Notes under the pieces: generated by a model
Told to the model about the DNA's origin: nothing
Databases searched by the model: none
What the model saw: only the letters and a program-made list of their open reading frames with translations
NCBI GenBank assembly: GCA_047495785.1
Contig: JBLDXI010000013.1
Location: 3,348,001-3,412,000 of the forward strand
DNA: 64,000 nt
DNA from: Lepidodermella squamata
Lineage: Eukaryota > Gastrotricha
Direction of reading: 5' to 3'
Translations under genes and position numbers: made by a program
Shown: positions 44,201-58,257 of the stretch, piece after piece
Position numbering within the stretch: position 1 is the first letter of the stretch
Layout of the letters: each line of letters opens with the position of its first letter

Positions 44201-47200
44201 TCGACAACGTACAACGAATCGTCGAATGGGTTAACCGCGACGTGGGTAGGCCATTCGATTAATTGGTTAGCCTGTTTCCTCGAGATAGGCCGGTCCCAGC
44301 ACCTTGAAACTACCGGCTCTTCAACCTCCAATTGGCCAAGGTAGGTTTCAATGATTTTCGAATCGTTCGAGATTCTGCGAACCACGTGGCCATCGGCAAT
44401 GAATAAATTGCCGTATTTGTCAAAGGCCAAGCTTTTAGGCTGGATTAGTAAGGCTTCACTACTCGAAAAACCGTCCCCACAAACATTTTGCTGTTCCGGA
44501 GCCGAACAGCCCAGGCCATTTGCGTTACCAGCAACTAATTGCAGACCCTTCTGGCTGTTACTAGGCATTAAAGAGCTCGGTAGATTGATCTTATAAACCC
44601 GTCTGCCTCGTTTATCAGCTAGATAAACCGCATCCTCAGTAGGATGAACAGCAATTCCCGATAAATCGATCATTTCACTGTTCGATAAATCGGCTGTTAA
44701 ATCGTAGAGGAGGCGCGAATCTGGCGTGGATGATGACGCGGCAATTTTTAGCAGTGCATTATCGTCTAGAACGATGAGATTCCCAGCCCGGTCTAGGGTG
44801 ATATCCCGCGGCCGGGATAGCCGAATCGCGTCAATCGCGCCTTCGCATTTGCATTCAGGGCTGTTTAGACAGCTCGAACAGCTCGTCAGAACTCGACGCC
44901 GGCCAGATTGGCCGATAATTCGGCGTAGGTACAGGTCTTCTGTGAAAATCCGGACAGAACCATCCGATCGGTATAAAATCGAGTTGTGCGGGTCGTAGTG
45001 GTGCTGCCCGGACAAGAACCAACCGGCGAAGGGCGGCGAGACCGGGGCGCAGATTGGCGATAGAATCCTGGCCCGTCTCGCGATCCAAACCGGGCTATCC
45101 GAGCAGTTTTGATAGACGTAGCCAACCCGAACCGTCGCGTAAACAACACCGGCTGATTCGGAATTGAACCGGTTTTTACCCGACCAGCTGAAGGTGTAGG
45201 TAAGACCCGGTTCGGCCTCGAAACTCCGCTCCTCAACCACGCCTTCAATCGAAATTCTCAATTTGACGAACAGCAAATTTTCAGGGACGAAATCTGACGT
45301 CATTTTGACAACGACATTCGCCAATCGAGTCCTAGCGAAATTTCCGAGCCATAACAGCCGGAAACCAGTATCGCCGATGGGTAACACCTCAACAGGATCG
45401 TTCATTTCCGGCAGAATTGTCGAGTCATGCGCGAAACCAACCGCGCCATTTTCAGCCGCCTGCCAAGTCGTGAAAACTGATGGGTTGATTTTCGAGTGAT
45501 CGTGCTGGATTTCGCAGATTTTCTCCGGTTTCTTCTCGCAGGGCGATGCTTCGATCAAAACTGGCGCTTCGAGCGTTTTAAACTCATTCCAGCCGACGTT
45601 AATTGCTAATTGCTGTGGGCATAGAGTTTTTGATGGGTGTTCGAATCGCAGCCAAACTACCCCGCCGCCCTCGACTAGTAGATCGAAGGCCCCGCCCTGT
45701 TCTCGGCTTAAGGTGTAGCCGAGATGGATGTTACTCTGAGAGCCTCCAACAGCCATTTGGTAGATTTTAACCCCAACCAAATGCGAGTTATCCTTCGCCA
45801 GTAGGACGTTACCAGCTACGACTGAGACGCGTTTTTGATCCAACCAGGCCATAGCATCGTCCCCACCCGATGGCAGTTGAGGAATGCCACGTTGGACGCC
45901 CCTTAATAGGAACGACACCCGGTCTGGGAACGGCGAGTTTGGCGGTAGGACTGGTAGAGATAACAGCTCTAAAATCGGGTTAGGAACCGTGGCGCAGGTT
46001 GGCGATTGGGAGCACAGAGCTCGAGTGCAACAGTCCGGGTCTTGACAGTCGATCAACGAATCGCCGTCTTCATCGACGCCGCCCGAGCATTTCTCACGTT
46101 GCGTTGAGCAGTCAGCGTCCTTCCAGCCTGATTCGCAGTGGCAGGCGAATTGCTGTAGCTGCGATGAATGGCCCAGCATTGCGGCTTTAACGCATTTACC
46201 GTGGGATGAACAGTTTTTCGGACAGCCTTCGATCGAGCAGAACCGGCCGTTGTAGCCGTGGAAACACTCGCAATTCGACGATTTCTCCCCGACACATCGG
46301 CCGTTTTTACAACGACTCTGGCATAGAAGAGTATCAGGATCTGGTTCTTCAGCCTTAATTTCCTCAGTTTTGCCAGGTTTTAGGGGAGATTTTTCGCCAG
46401 TTTGAAGCAGCTGATTACCGTTTTTGTCGAAAACTTCGACTGAACAAGTAGGCCCGGCGTAATTTTGCTGGCAGTAGCATTTTCCGTCAACGCAAACGCC
46501 GCGAGGTGACGAGCACCCGGCTGGACAAGCTGCCTTCTCGCAATTTGACCCGGAATAGCCAGACTGGCACCGGCAAGTTCCATCGACGCATTGGCCGTGG
46601 TTGGAACAGGCCGGATCGTCGCAGGAATTTTGCGGAGTTTGACACTCGGCGCCTTTCCAGCCAATGTCGCAAAAACATTTTGGCCCGGCGATGAGACGAC
46701 CGCGGCCGGAACAAACAACGGGACAAATCGCTAAAAATTAAACAAAAATCGTAATTAAAAAAAATAAAAATTCCTCCTTAAAAAAATTTATTTTCTCAAT
46801 TTTCAAATTAATTTCAACTATTTTTAAAAAATTTAAATTTTATTATAAATTAATTAAAAAAAAAATTGTTGAATTATTTATTTTGAGAGAATAACTTACG
46901 CATAGAGCAATCGTAGCCAGTGTAATCAGACCGACATTGACAGGTGCTTTTGCCATTTTGACCCGCCCCACAGAATCCGCGACCGTGGCAGTCATTCGGG
47001 CAACCGGTGGTTATCGACCCATGACGGAAAATTTTGACACCCAACTCGGAAACCTTAGTCTGCTTGTAGTCACCCTCTGAATAGCTCGCCGGCCTTGCGT
47101 TATCGTCATCGTTAGAAAACATGACAAACCACTGGCCTTCGTCGAGATACTCGACAAAGCCGACTGTTGAGTTATCCAGGCGATAGATGACAGATGATTG

Positions 47201-48784
47201 CTGACCGCCAGTTGACGATAATATTGAGTTATCGATCAGCTTGAAAAAATCGTAGCGGAAACGGGTTGGAGGCGCGAATCTTCGGCCGTAGATTCCGATG
47301 AGACCGTACGGTGCCGCCCCTCGAACGACATCTATCGCTACAAAATCGGCGCTATTCATGTAGAACTGAAGGCCGGATGGTGATGTTGGAGCTAGGTTGA
47401 CAGCTATCTCATTCGCGGCCGATCTAGAACTAGCAAGACCGGAGGTTAGGTTCGCAAATTCAGCCGATTTGCACGAGGTAATAGGCGAGAAATTTGTCAG
47501 GAAGCCGAAATAGGGAAGAGCGAAATAAACGAGTAAAAACGAGGTTGAAAGTAGAGCGAAAATAAGTAGAATCAACAAAATTATCGCGAAACATCTCCAC
47601 GACCCACGGCACGATAGTCGGCGGGTAACTTTCGATAACAGGGCTGAATAGGACCGAAAATCTGTGTGGTAAAGAAGGGGTCGCGTCGCCCCGGTAGCCG
47701 GGTCGTAAGACATTTGAATATTAGCGAGGCGGATAGGCACGTTTTCGAACATTTTCTCCTGAAATTTGTTGCGCTGTTTTGTTCGAGACGACATAGTGCC
47801 CAGGCCGGTTGTCGCTGTTGTCGCAACAGCCGAGTCGTGGCTCATCGATGTGCCGAAATGGCCGTGTAACGGCGTGATTTCTGTCATGATATTACCGCCT
47901 CCGACTGAGGTTCGCATAGTTTCAGGCGAATCTACCAGCCCGCCGTTGTTACTCGGGGGAGATATGAACAGATTTCCGCTATCAGTTCGCATCAGATAGC
48001 CACCCTGGGTGTCGGCTAGTGACGACGAATGGGCCGAGGATGAGTCGCCACCGTTTGGCGAGTGCGATGCCGAACGCAGTTTCCGACCCGTTGCCAGCCT
48101 AGTCCCACCACTACTGCTTCCAGTCGATGAGCTTTCAGTCGCTATTAACAAGCTACCACTGTTGTGTAAAGCAGCGAGGTTCGGCGCCATGAATGTCCCA
48201 GTCGTTGAGGCTGAGTAGACTGAGGGGGGTGTGACTGATGTTGGGGGCGATGAGGTCTTTTTCTTGCTGTTTCGGCTGTTGGGACCCGGTGACATTGATT
48301 GTTCGGAACGAGGCGGTAATGGGGGCGGAGATCGCTGCTTTTTACCCGATTTGTTCACCGAAGATACGAAGGGTTTCGGTATTAGACCTGAAAATTAAAA
48401 AAAATTAAATTGATTATAAAATTTAAAAAATTGAAATTAAATTGAATTCAAATTTTAAATTTAAATAAATTTTCAAACTTAATAAAAAATTCGTATAGTT
48501 ATTAAATTTAATATAAAATTATTAAAAAATTAATTAAATTTTAAATAATTTAATATAAAATGCAAATTCAAGTTATTCTATTATTTGAAAAATAATGTAC
48601 TATTTATATTATCCGGGAGCATGAGATACTCCTCGTTCGAGTATGTTGCATCGGGTCTGGGTAACTCTTCGTAAGACGGCGGCCTGTAAAAGCCGCCCTG
48701 ATCTTCATCTAGCCGGCGCGGGTTGTTGTACGAGTGAAATTGATGCGGCGGCACGTGGCCACCACGGCCCCAATGATCACTCAT
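38250..48784 (-). CDS. Ten: teneurin (transmembrane cell-adhesion receptor)
   Basis: Eight exons: 48601-48784, 46900-48387, 43066-46730, 42043-42315, 41196-41927, 40179-41070, 38694-39691 and 38250-38504. All phases agree; 2828 residues, the usual teneurin size. Order: cytoplasmic region of about 330 residues with a PPSY motif and Ser/Pro-rich stretches; one transmembrane helix near residue 330-352 (AIILLILLIFALLSTSFLLV); EGF-like repeats (about 530-790, for example CHGRGFCG, CSNHGQCVDGTC); the teneurin hallmark EDGDSLIDCQDPDCC; a carboxypeptidase-like plug; NHL propeller (about 1170-1550); YD/RHS shell (YDYDSNTRLV and others); and an RHS core-like part in exon 7 (TDAWCSPILGL, GYHGFVQLRQYG). 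Teneurins are type II receptors that pair with teneurins and latrophilins in neural wiring. The last intron (38505-38693) has a GC donor. The C-terminal toxin-like remnant is short and divergent. Confidence 0.92.
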
Positions 48785-51700
48785 AATTGCGGTGTGTAAC
48801 TTTCAAAAATGTAACCAACATTCAAAAATGCATCCTAAAAAGTAGCAATCGAAAAATAAGCTGCTGTAACACCTATGCATGAAAAATTATAAGGAGGCGG
48901 CTGGTATGAAGCGTAATTTTTGGCGAACAACGCTATCTTCGCCCGGACATGTACACTATCAAGGCATGTCGAGCGCAAAATCGGCAGCGCTTGCTGTGAC
49001 AAATCGCTGCTGGTCAGTCTTATAATAATAAAGGGAGTTCGATAGCCAGTTAATTCAGCTTGTTATACATGGCGCGTCCGTAAAGTGTGTAATAGATGGG
49101 CGATCGAGTGGGCGCCACTCTGGTGGCGGCCGCCGCGAGTGCCAGACGCAGTATAGCGGGCGAATTTTCATAACAAAATTAGGCCGACTGAAAAATTCGG
49201 CCGCGGCTAACAAATAAATGATTGGATTTGCGTCTAGATTGCAGCTGTAAATAATAATTTTTAAATAATAATAGTAACGCGAAGCTTTTACGACTGCATA
49301 AAATGACTTTTCAAAATCTTGTTGACGGCCGTTGGTCACTAAAATTTTTGCGCGGCTAAGCTATTGTTATTATACGCGAATATTTCCCTTAAAAACCACC
49401 CGCCCATCCGGCAGTTAAGACGTGTTGAGAGCTTCCGCGAAAAATTATATTAAAATAATGTCATGATGTCTCGGACAACGGCCTTCCGACCTTCAAGCGC
49501 GATGAATGACGAGCGGATTTATTTAATAGCCGAGACTTAACGCCTGAAAAACGCTGCTATAATAATAGGGCGAAGGAAAATGAAAAACAGCCGTCTTCAT
49601 ATTATATAAAATACCTGGATAATAAATTATTTTTATATAATGAAGTTAATCGGTGGGTATACAAATCGCAGCGGGGTGTGGTAACGCTGATTTGCCGCCA
49701 GCCGCAGTAATATAACCGAGCAAATAATATTTCACATGGCTTGAATAACGTAAACAAACTCGCATATAAAGCGCAAAAAACGCACGGTTGCGCATCGCAA
49801 AAAAATTATTATATAAGGTGGATTTATTTTCATAATAAGGCAAAATAATAAAGAAAGTGCTGATATATGTAACGCATATTGCTAGGGGTTAAACTTTTGG
49901 TTGGAAAAAGTCGAAATATAGTCAATATTGAAACTGTAAATAACACGAAAAGGGCGCCTATTAACGAGCCATCGGTGCGCTCATCTTTCAAGTCGTACCG
50001 AGTGCAAGCTGTCTGATTTGATCTGGTGATCTCTTGAGCCACGGCCAGAAACTCCCTTCCTATATATCGAAATACCACTAGGCCGTTTTATATTGTTGTT
50101 ATTATTATTGTTATTCGCCTCACCGTGGTGTTTGCTCTTTAATAACAGCGTTATAGGCGTTAGAGGCCAAGGCGAAGATGCTTTAATAGCCACTACAAGA
50201 AACGATGAGGCAATCGAGGGCTATAAGAACAGGGTCATTGAACGTAGGGTGCGCGCAACAGATGATGCGCGTTCATTTCAGAATCGATGGGCTAATAACG
50301 CCCGGCAATCTGCTGCAGCAGCCGCGCGCGTGTGTGTGTGCCAAAATTTGATACAAGATTTGATAAATAATTACATTCGACAAGAAAATCGCAACACGTG
50401 CGCGTGAATTCAGAATATATATATAGCGCCGGCCTCAAAGGCGCGGTCTTACGCAACAGCAAGTTGCCGGTCAAATATGTCGCGGCAATTTATTTGCACT
50501 GGTCATTTTGTATTTGCATTTTTAAGGAGGAATTTAAGATAGCAAGAAAATTGGATTATCGTTAATAGCCCGTCTTATTACAGTAGTAACGAGTTCTCAC
50601 GAATGAAATAATGTGTCAATAATGACAAACAAATAATGATAATAAACACGCGTAAATTTTTTGGAAAAAATAATGCGCGCGTCTGTTGTTGTTGTTATGC
50701 GCTGCGATCGAAAAGGTGCCAAACTGCGCGCGCTGAAAAATTTTCTGTGGCGAAATATAATTAGGCGACGCGCGTCGCGTGCGCGCATTATCATTTTGAA
50801 AATTGAAAAATATATTTTATGCGCAAAATTTTTACTACTTATCACTTTTGCTGTGCGCGCTCGCACACACACACGCCAACACCAATAACGCGCTGGCTGC
50901 CACTGGCGCATATACATAACGTATTTTGCGCTGGTATTTTTAATTATTCGATGAGCTATAAGAATAAAAAGACAAGCGGCGCGCGTCGTTGTGAATAATA
51001 TTTCAACGTTCCTTGTTATTGTTTTGTGGGACGGGCGTGTTTTTGTTGCTGCTCCCTTTGTTTTATTGTGAACAGACCCAATCGATGCGAGACCAGGAAA
51101 AATATAGGCGATTTCCAGTATAAGTATTATTCGCTAACAAGTACCTTCCTCGCTAGGATTATGCACTTGTTTTGTTATTTTTACATCGAGGTAAAGAAGT
51201 TGGACTATTGTTCGTATATCATCAAATTATTCGAGGGTCTATACGTGGCTTTGCATTGAGGTGAACACGATCAGTAGGCAAAACACTGGCCGCACCTGGT
51301 GTGATGGTGGCTGTGGAAAAGGCGAGCACGCGCAAATACGCGAAAATCAACATAAGCCAAAAGAGCGAGTGAGCTAAAAGGTGCGAGAAAATTTATATTA
51401 TTATTATTAGACCCTATCAAAGTGTAATAATATATTATCGCGCGGTGATATACGATGAGCTGGTCGAGACGCGCGAGCGCGGGCGGCTTGGAACAACATG
51501 AAGCTACAAACAAAGCGAGCGTTCACTTGTTTTCTACGTCGAAATCAGGCGCGGCGATTGGCGCGCGAAGTCAACAAGCATAATTGGTGATGTGGCGGCG
51601 GGGTTATGCTTATGATGATGATGAGCTGCCGAAACAACGGTTCACACTGCTGTAATAAACGCGATGCAATAATCATTATCACCTTCCAATAAAAGGTTCA

Positions 51701-52300
51701 ACCGCGAGATATCGCACATCACCTTTTAACGCGTTTTTGAAGGCCGTTAAACGTCGAAAGCAACAACAAACAAGATTATGATATTACAGCTATTATAGCC
51801 ACGGCATAACAAGCGAAAACAGATGAATATGATAAGAAAACAAAGATGCAAATATTTGCTCTAGGTTATTAGACCCTCGAAAATACAAAACTAATCGCAT
51901 TAGGTATCCTGGATGAGAGGTAACTTAATAAAATTTTAAAAATTTGTAAAAATTTAGATTAGTGCCAGGTTAAAGCTATAAATATTTACCATCTCGAGGC
52001 TAAATTCCATACCACTTCTCCTTCAACAGATTCAATCAAAGATGACCCAGTTTTAATCACTTGCAAAAGCGAATCAGAAAAATAAAATGTCCGCAATATC
52101 GCAGAAAAAATCAAGTGCTCTTCCTTAAATTCTCCCAGGATTTTGGAAAAATAGATTAAATTATTGGTATCAATACAAAATTTAATGAAATTGGTACTGA
52201 AAACCAAATCAGCAGAAAGCTGAACTTTGCCGCGTAACGAAGCATTGTAAATTAACCTAATAATAAAATCCTATAAAACGAATCAAAATGTTTGTATAAC
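48785..52300. other. teneurin upstream region or long first intron
   Basis: Holds the promoter of the short teneurin form. If the exon at 52301-52523 is used, this is part of a 3.9-kb intron. No other convincing exon; the frame at 51986-52207 does not join in phase with the upstream exon. Confidence 0.45.
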
Positions 52301-52523
52301 CTTGACTGGCTGCTTGATCAGAATCGGAGAAAATTGGCTCCTCCTCCGAGAGGACACTTGTAATTAGGACGTCGTCGATGGTTTCGTAAACGCGGCTCGT
52401 TTTACTGCAGTCGTCGCCGCCGGCGGGCAACGGCATGAGGCCGATGGCGATGCTATCACCGTTGTTGCCTTTCATTCGATCGCTGCTGCTTCGAATATCG
52501 TAAACTCGGTCGATTGACGACAC
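52301..52523 (-). CDS. candidate alternative first exon of teneurin
   Basis: ATG at 52523, 74 codons plus one base, ending AAG|GTTATAC. The peptide is acidic and Ser/Asp-rich (SEEEPIFSDSDQAASQ) with no signal or membrane segment, as expected for an intracellular teneurin N-terminus. Its phase (1) is exactly that required by teneurin exon 2 (acceptor at 48387), as is that of the short first exon at 48601-48784. There is no other acceptor in the 3.5 kb between that continues it in frame. The C. elegans ten-1 gene has two promoters giving different intracellular parts, so this is plausible. It could instead be the first exon of an unrelated small gene. Confidence 0.45.
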
Positions 52524-55386
52524 ATTAAAACCAGCAGAAGGAAGTCGGGCTAATTATTTCTTTTAAAATTTCTACGGAGTGCAAAAACAATTCAGTGCGC
52601 GGGTGAAATCAGACACCGGCGAGTGGTAATTAAGCCCCTCGGGCCGCGCAGGCCGGTGCAATAAAATTCGCTGTGACGACGATCGGGTTGCGGAAGGCCA
52701 ACCGCCGGCCAAGATGTCTGTCGTCGCGCCACTCGACAAAGCACGCGCCTTTTAGGAGTGAAATTTTACGAAATAATCAGCTCAATAATACGCATCACGC
52801 CCGGCCGGTCGCGTGTTTATCAATTGTAATAGCTGGTAAATTTTGCAGCTTTTCCAGCCGCAAAAATAACACCTAAATGTGTCGTCCTAAATGTCCTAAA
52901 TGTGTAATTAAAAAGCTGTCTGGTGTTTTCAGAAATCTCTCGCTTCGTTTATCTCGAGACAAAAGCTGGTGGTGAATCACCTAATTACGAAGCTATTTTT
53001 GATGCGATAGTAATATAAAGGTTTTTCAGAAGTAAAATCTACGACGTGTTGGCGGCTAAAACATCGCATTTAAGCGTATTATTCATCGCGCGTTTACCTA
53101 AACTTGAAATTTATAACAAGTAGCAGCGTATTCATACCTTCTTCATAAGTGTGCAATATAGCGTTGTTGTTGTGACGAGGTCAAACTAAGCTATGCGCTT
53201 TTAGCAGCAGCAGCAGAAAATTTTCAGCAGGTTTTAATCACACTAGACTATAATAATGCTACTAGTATACCTGGTACATACAACATTTTTGCAGTAGTAA
53301 TAATAAAATTCGTCGGCAATAATATGAACAGCGCGGCGCGTGGTGGTCATCCTTCACAACCTAGACGACGGCGGATTAAAAGGTGTAAAACTTCTCAACG
53401 AGTTTACACAATAAAAACGGAAGATATCCATGATAGGCCGCGTTTGTACAAAGCGGCGGCAGGCAGTGGCGCTGGTGGTGTAATTTTCAATCTCGTGCGG
53501 TAATTTAAACGCCCTTAAAATGCAGCACAACAATTTCCAGGTAAAACGCAGGTCAGTTTTAGACCATTAACACCTCAACGTAGCGATAAAATCGCTCCCT
53601 GCTCGCGCCCAATTATCGCAAACAGCGTCTGATTGCCCTCGCCAAATACGTGTATATAGATATATCAACAGCAATTCATCGCGTGCTGAGATAGATGGAT
53701 GATGCGTCATGCATCGCAACAAAATGAAACGATGATGATGCATACCTGGCGGTTTTTTTTTGTTCCGCAAGCGCACCCACGTGCTATAATAAAATAGAAA
53801 TAAAAAACAAAACGAAAGCCCCCGAGCTAGTAAACAAAATTGATATAAAAAACCTGGCTGAGGCATTTTTTAACGTGGAAGTAATTGTCGACGCATAAAA
53901 ATGCGTTCTGATTCTAGTACAAATTTGATGAGGCTGCAAAAACCTGAACAAAGAACATGAATTGGAACAAATTCCTAAGCAAACGGTGCGGATCGACAAG
54001 AAATTGAAGGAACAAGATTAACTGAAATTCCTTTGCTAAGGAATGGTTCTTTTTATAACATCTCGATCTTCGGGGATATGTAAAAAAGTTTTTCGAATTT
54101 TCCACCACACCTTTCGGTTCATCATTGTAACACGAGTAGTGAAAAAATTAATTCGAAATATGCAAATTAGCCGGTGTGCATTTTATTAGACCAAGATTAC
54201 CGAAATTATGATCGGGTATATTTGTAATTTATATCCCAATTCTTTATAAAATTGATGATGAACTATAAAATCCTTATGCTACCAAAAGGATGTCGAATTT
54301 TACTGCGCGCGCCAAATTTAGAACTGATCGGTTTCTTCTATGAAAAAATACAAGTAAAATAGCGCGAAAATTCTACTTCCTTTTGGTAGCATAAAGAATT
54401 GCGGGAAAAACCAAGTTCGAATCTCGCGCAATTTTCGTCATATAATTAAGATGAAAAACACGAGTTTCTTCGCATTATAACTGGTAAATTTTGAAAAAAT
54501 CGTGAGAATGTGCCTCATTCGAGTGCTGAAATCCAGTGGCTAACATAAACGATCCACTCATTTTCGCACATTTCATGGTCTATACTCGCATAAAACACCG
54601 CAGTGATGGAGGTTGAGCTTTCTAGTTTTGAGGCACTCAGAAATGGCTATATCGTAGATCATGTGATGTATAACACGCCCTCTACTACCAGCTACTTTTA
54701 CTCTTGTTGTGCATAATGTTTACAGGCGTTAAAGCCTGTGAGCCATGTTGTAGTATACAACAAACCGCTGTCAGGCGAAAGCAAAAATGAAACTGGGCTG
54801 AATAATGATGAAAGCTGAAGGCTGAAAGCCGGAACAAGGCAGCTAAAATCATCGGTTGTTTGTAGGTGGGCCTGGCTAGATATTTTCTCGTGTATTTTAC
54901 GGCAGCTAATACCGGTCTAATATCCATCGCCACTGCCATAATACCTTGCTCTTATCAAAATATATCGGTTTATAAATAGGCCTGTTTAGTATGAAAATAG
55001 CCGAGCGCTATAATGAGACGCGAGATTTATTGATGCGTACAAAAATCTGGGGTCATTTAATGAATAACCCACGTGTTCGGGCGCATCCCTACAGCAGTTG
55101 GATACCAGTATAGCCGTAGAGTCCGATTACACCTCGCCTGGTGTTGAACTAATTTGTCAGTACCGCCGGTATATATACGGATGCGATGATTCAGCGTAAA
55201 AATATTGCACCTGATTGGAAGTTTTAGATGAAATAAACAAAAATGAAGCAAAAATATTTTATTGCCGATATAAATTATCGTTTAACAGCCGATGAATCGT
55301 GCCCCGTTTGAATTTACCTATAACTATAATATAGCGCAATTTTCGATTATAAAAGCGTGGTGATGGTAGGAGGCGGAGAGAAAAAG
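52524..55386. other. intergenic
   Basis: AT-rich with many CGCG words. No coding exon or RNA gene that I can support. The B-box-like GTTCGAATC near 54415 lacks a tRNA fold. Confidence 0.4.
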
Positions 55387-55937
55387 CTAGTATTTATCAG
55401 TTTTATCAGCAATTTTGACAGGAAATTGAACGCAGACGAGGCTCTCTTTTTCAGTCGGGTAATTGTCGTCGTGGAGCTGCAGTTCGACAGTTACGGGGAT
55501 CTTCGGGTACCAGCTTGCTACCGGCATCGAAAGGCCGTAGACGTGCTTTTGGCCGGCCTTTATCGGGCACGACAGCTCGGGTGAAGTCAAGCATCCATTG
55601 CTTGGCACCGGGAACGCAATTTTTTGATTGAATAGAACTCCATAAACCAGAGCTGAAAAAATCGGGATTAAATACACTGAGTAATATCGAAATTACTACC
55701 TTTCAGATTTTCGGAGGTGGTGTAATCCTGAGGCGTCTCAAAATTGATGCGAATTGAGGCATTCTGGCCTCGGTAAAGCGGGCAAGCGTCGGAACTTTCT
55801 GGGCAGCCCAAAATTTGGACGTTAATCTTCGACTTGTCAACATGCGATTTGCAATCCTGAAACCTGAAGGCCGAAGCGCCGTGATCGAAAAACGAAATCA
55901 CTGCGATGGTCGCAAGCGTAAGACACGCGATTTTCAT
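55387..55937 (-). CDS. secreted ML-domain (NPC2/Der p 2-like) lipid-binding protein 1
   Basis: Two exons, 55700-55937 and 55387-55652, phase 1, 167 residues. Signal peptide MKIACLTLATIAVISFFDHG, then the ML domain: FQDCKSH, VQILGCPESSDACPLYRG (the Cys-x-n-Cys pair and the P-C-x-L-x-x-G form), a central NGCLTSPELSCPIKAGQK, and the closing VTVELQL...LVCVQFPVKIAD strand. The six cysteines fit three disulfides of the family. ML proteins bind sterols or other lipids in the gut lumen, lysosome or extracellular fluid. A second, intronless member lies at 62590-63051. Confidence 0.88.
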
Positions 55938-58257
55938 TGCGCTGCTACAATCTGATTAATCTGAGAATCTGAGTAACGGAAATAGATTGTTACGTCTTAT
56001 ACCTATTAAATATAGAGGGGGACTATTAAAAAGGACTAAATGCGCGTCTTTTTTCCTGTCGCATCAGCACGACGGTTGGTTCTTTTGTCCGCCGGCTGCA
56101 GCGCACATTTTCGATACGCTTGGGCGCAAATTTATGATAATGTATCCATTTTCATTGTTCAAACGTCATGCCCGGTAAATAGAAAATTATTTAGTCCACG
56201 AAAAATAAGAATTGTTTTTTTCGCATCTTACAGCGGCTAATGTTGCAGGTATAGATTGTCCCATATATGAAAAAATAGGTGTATGAAACGGGCGCAGAGA
56301 CCGCAAATCACGAATCAAACAAGTAGTCGCATCATTACGATAACGTTCACGGATCAGAAAGACAAGAGCTAGTGAACAGTTTTGAATAAAACTGCTTTTG
56401 CGGACCACAAAGCCAGCAGGAAAAAAATGGCGTGAAGAACCCATCGAAAAAATAAGAAATTATGTATTTCCATACCCTAAAGCAGCTTTTTGTTGAAATC
56501 ACTCATCTTATGATTGACGATAATTTTCAGGTACAAACCAGTATGCAGCCTGAGGCAAGAAATCAGCTTTCATGTGGAATTTTAAGAAAAAATACAAGCT
56601 GAAGACGACTCTAGTAATTCGTCATTTATTCCTTTTTTACCTTTTCTTTCGGGTAAGCGTTGAAGTATCGTTAAAGTATCCGCAACCATCTCAGGATTCC
56701 CATCGGAACTTTTCTGATATGGGGTTAATATCCTATTCTCATCCTCGCCAACATTCGGCTGAATATTACCTACAGGATGCGGTAGCTTGACCTTGAATTC
56801 TGAGGCATTTTCTCAGGATTAACGGCACCGCTTGAGACCGTGTCGGATATTCTAGATTGGGACCACGTTTTGGTTTTTATACTAATAAAAATTAAACTGT
56901 TTTACCTACACTATTCGCGCGAAGGTTTTATATGTGTATGTACAAGTTGCGTTTTTATATGGTGCCCGGGCAGCAATTGTACGACACTGCGATCATTTTT
57001 TCGGGCACCACCGCAACACAAAAATAATAATCAACTAATTAGCCTTGAGCTGCCTGACCATAATAAAAACCGAAACTCAGACGGCGGCTTATTTCCGCGC
57101 ACCCAATTAGCGAACAGCAGTCACGCAGCAACAGAACACGGCGGTGTGGTCATTATTTAAATTTTTGTGCCTTTTACACTTTACACTTGGGTTTTTCGCC
57201 CAACTTTCTCTTTTCTGTGAATTTTTTGATAACCTTGTGTATTTTTGTCTTTAGAGGTTCGAGATATCCTCTTAAATATATATAAGATTTGGTCTATGTG
57301 AATGGGCCCACGCATGAGTCCTTGCTAATACATATTGGGATATTTGGGAGAGATTTATTAAATATATTGATTGGGTGATTTTTTGGGTGATTTTGGGAAA
57401 TTGAGGTGGTTGAGGAAGAATTATAGATTCAGTAAAAACAGATTGATTTTTTGGGATTATCGGATAAAATGTGGTCAAGCAATGATTTTCCTTATATTGA
57501 ACATTTATCAGTCAATATCTGCGTTCTCTATGCTGAGAAGGAACGCTGCCTGCGTCGTTTCTGCAGTAATATTCCTGACGATTGACGATAAGTATACCTA
57601 ATACCGGCTTATTCAGCATAATATTAAATCCAAACGGTTTCGTTTCGTAAGATTCAGTATGAATTATGATGCGTTAGTGGAATTTGAAGCTTAATTTCTT
57701 TAAGACTTCGGTTATTGAAATTCGGGCGATATCTGTGTGCTATCGGCGCCATAGCGTCTGCTGCTCAAGGTTGAGTAGTTTTGAGATTGAGAACAAATGC
57801 AAGTTATGCGTAGTTTTCAAGTTTACATATTGGCTATTTCTGCACATGATTCGAATCGCCCCTCGCCGCAACCGTCGGCCGTTGGCCGATGTTTGTTGGC
57901 TTCAGTGACAGGCGTCATTTTCTTGGACAGACCTCCGATATGGTCCATAGGAAGTTTTATGTCGACGCTATTGTCGCTGAATAATTATCGGCGGCACGTT
58001 AGAAACAGCCCGTTTCGCCGCTTTCGCTCTTTCTTGGATTTAAAAAATAGCTTTCTTGGATTTTGAGGCTTTGAACCCTCCCACACCTTCAACGCTGTTT
58101 TATCAGGATTGTTCTCCCACAAAATTTCAACAATGGTGTACGTTTTTGCACGCGTGCACGAAAATTCAGCGAATGTCAGGGCCAGTCAGGGCTAATTCGT
58201 AGAACTTAGATTTTAGAAGTATTAGCGGGTGTTAGCCGGGTGGGGTAGTATAAGGAT
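55938..58257. other. intergenic
   Basis: No exon with good support. The plus-strand frame at 57797-58066 is open but shows no domain and no splice partner. Confidence 0.4.

Noticed and set aside
51986-52207. Minus-strand frame considered as the next exon after 52301-52523
   Set aside because: No acceptor gives the required phase; each possible junction runs into a stop. Teneurin exon 2 fits instead.
54400-54440. GTTCGAATC, a tRNA B-box-like word
   Set aside because: Flanking bases do not form a T-stem and no A-box or acceptor stem is found at the right distance.
57797-58066. Plus-strand frame of 89 residues
   Set aside because: No recognisable domain and no matching splice partners; could be random.
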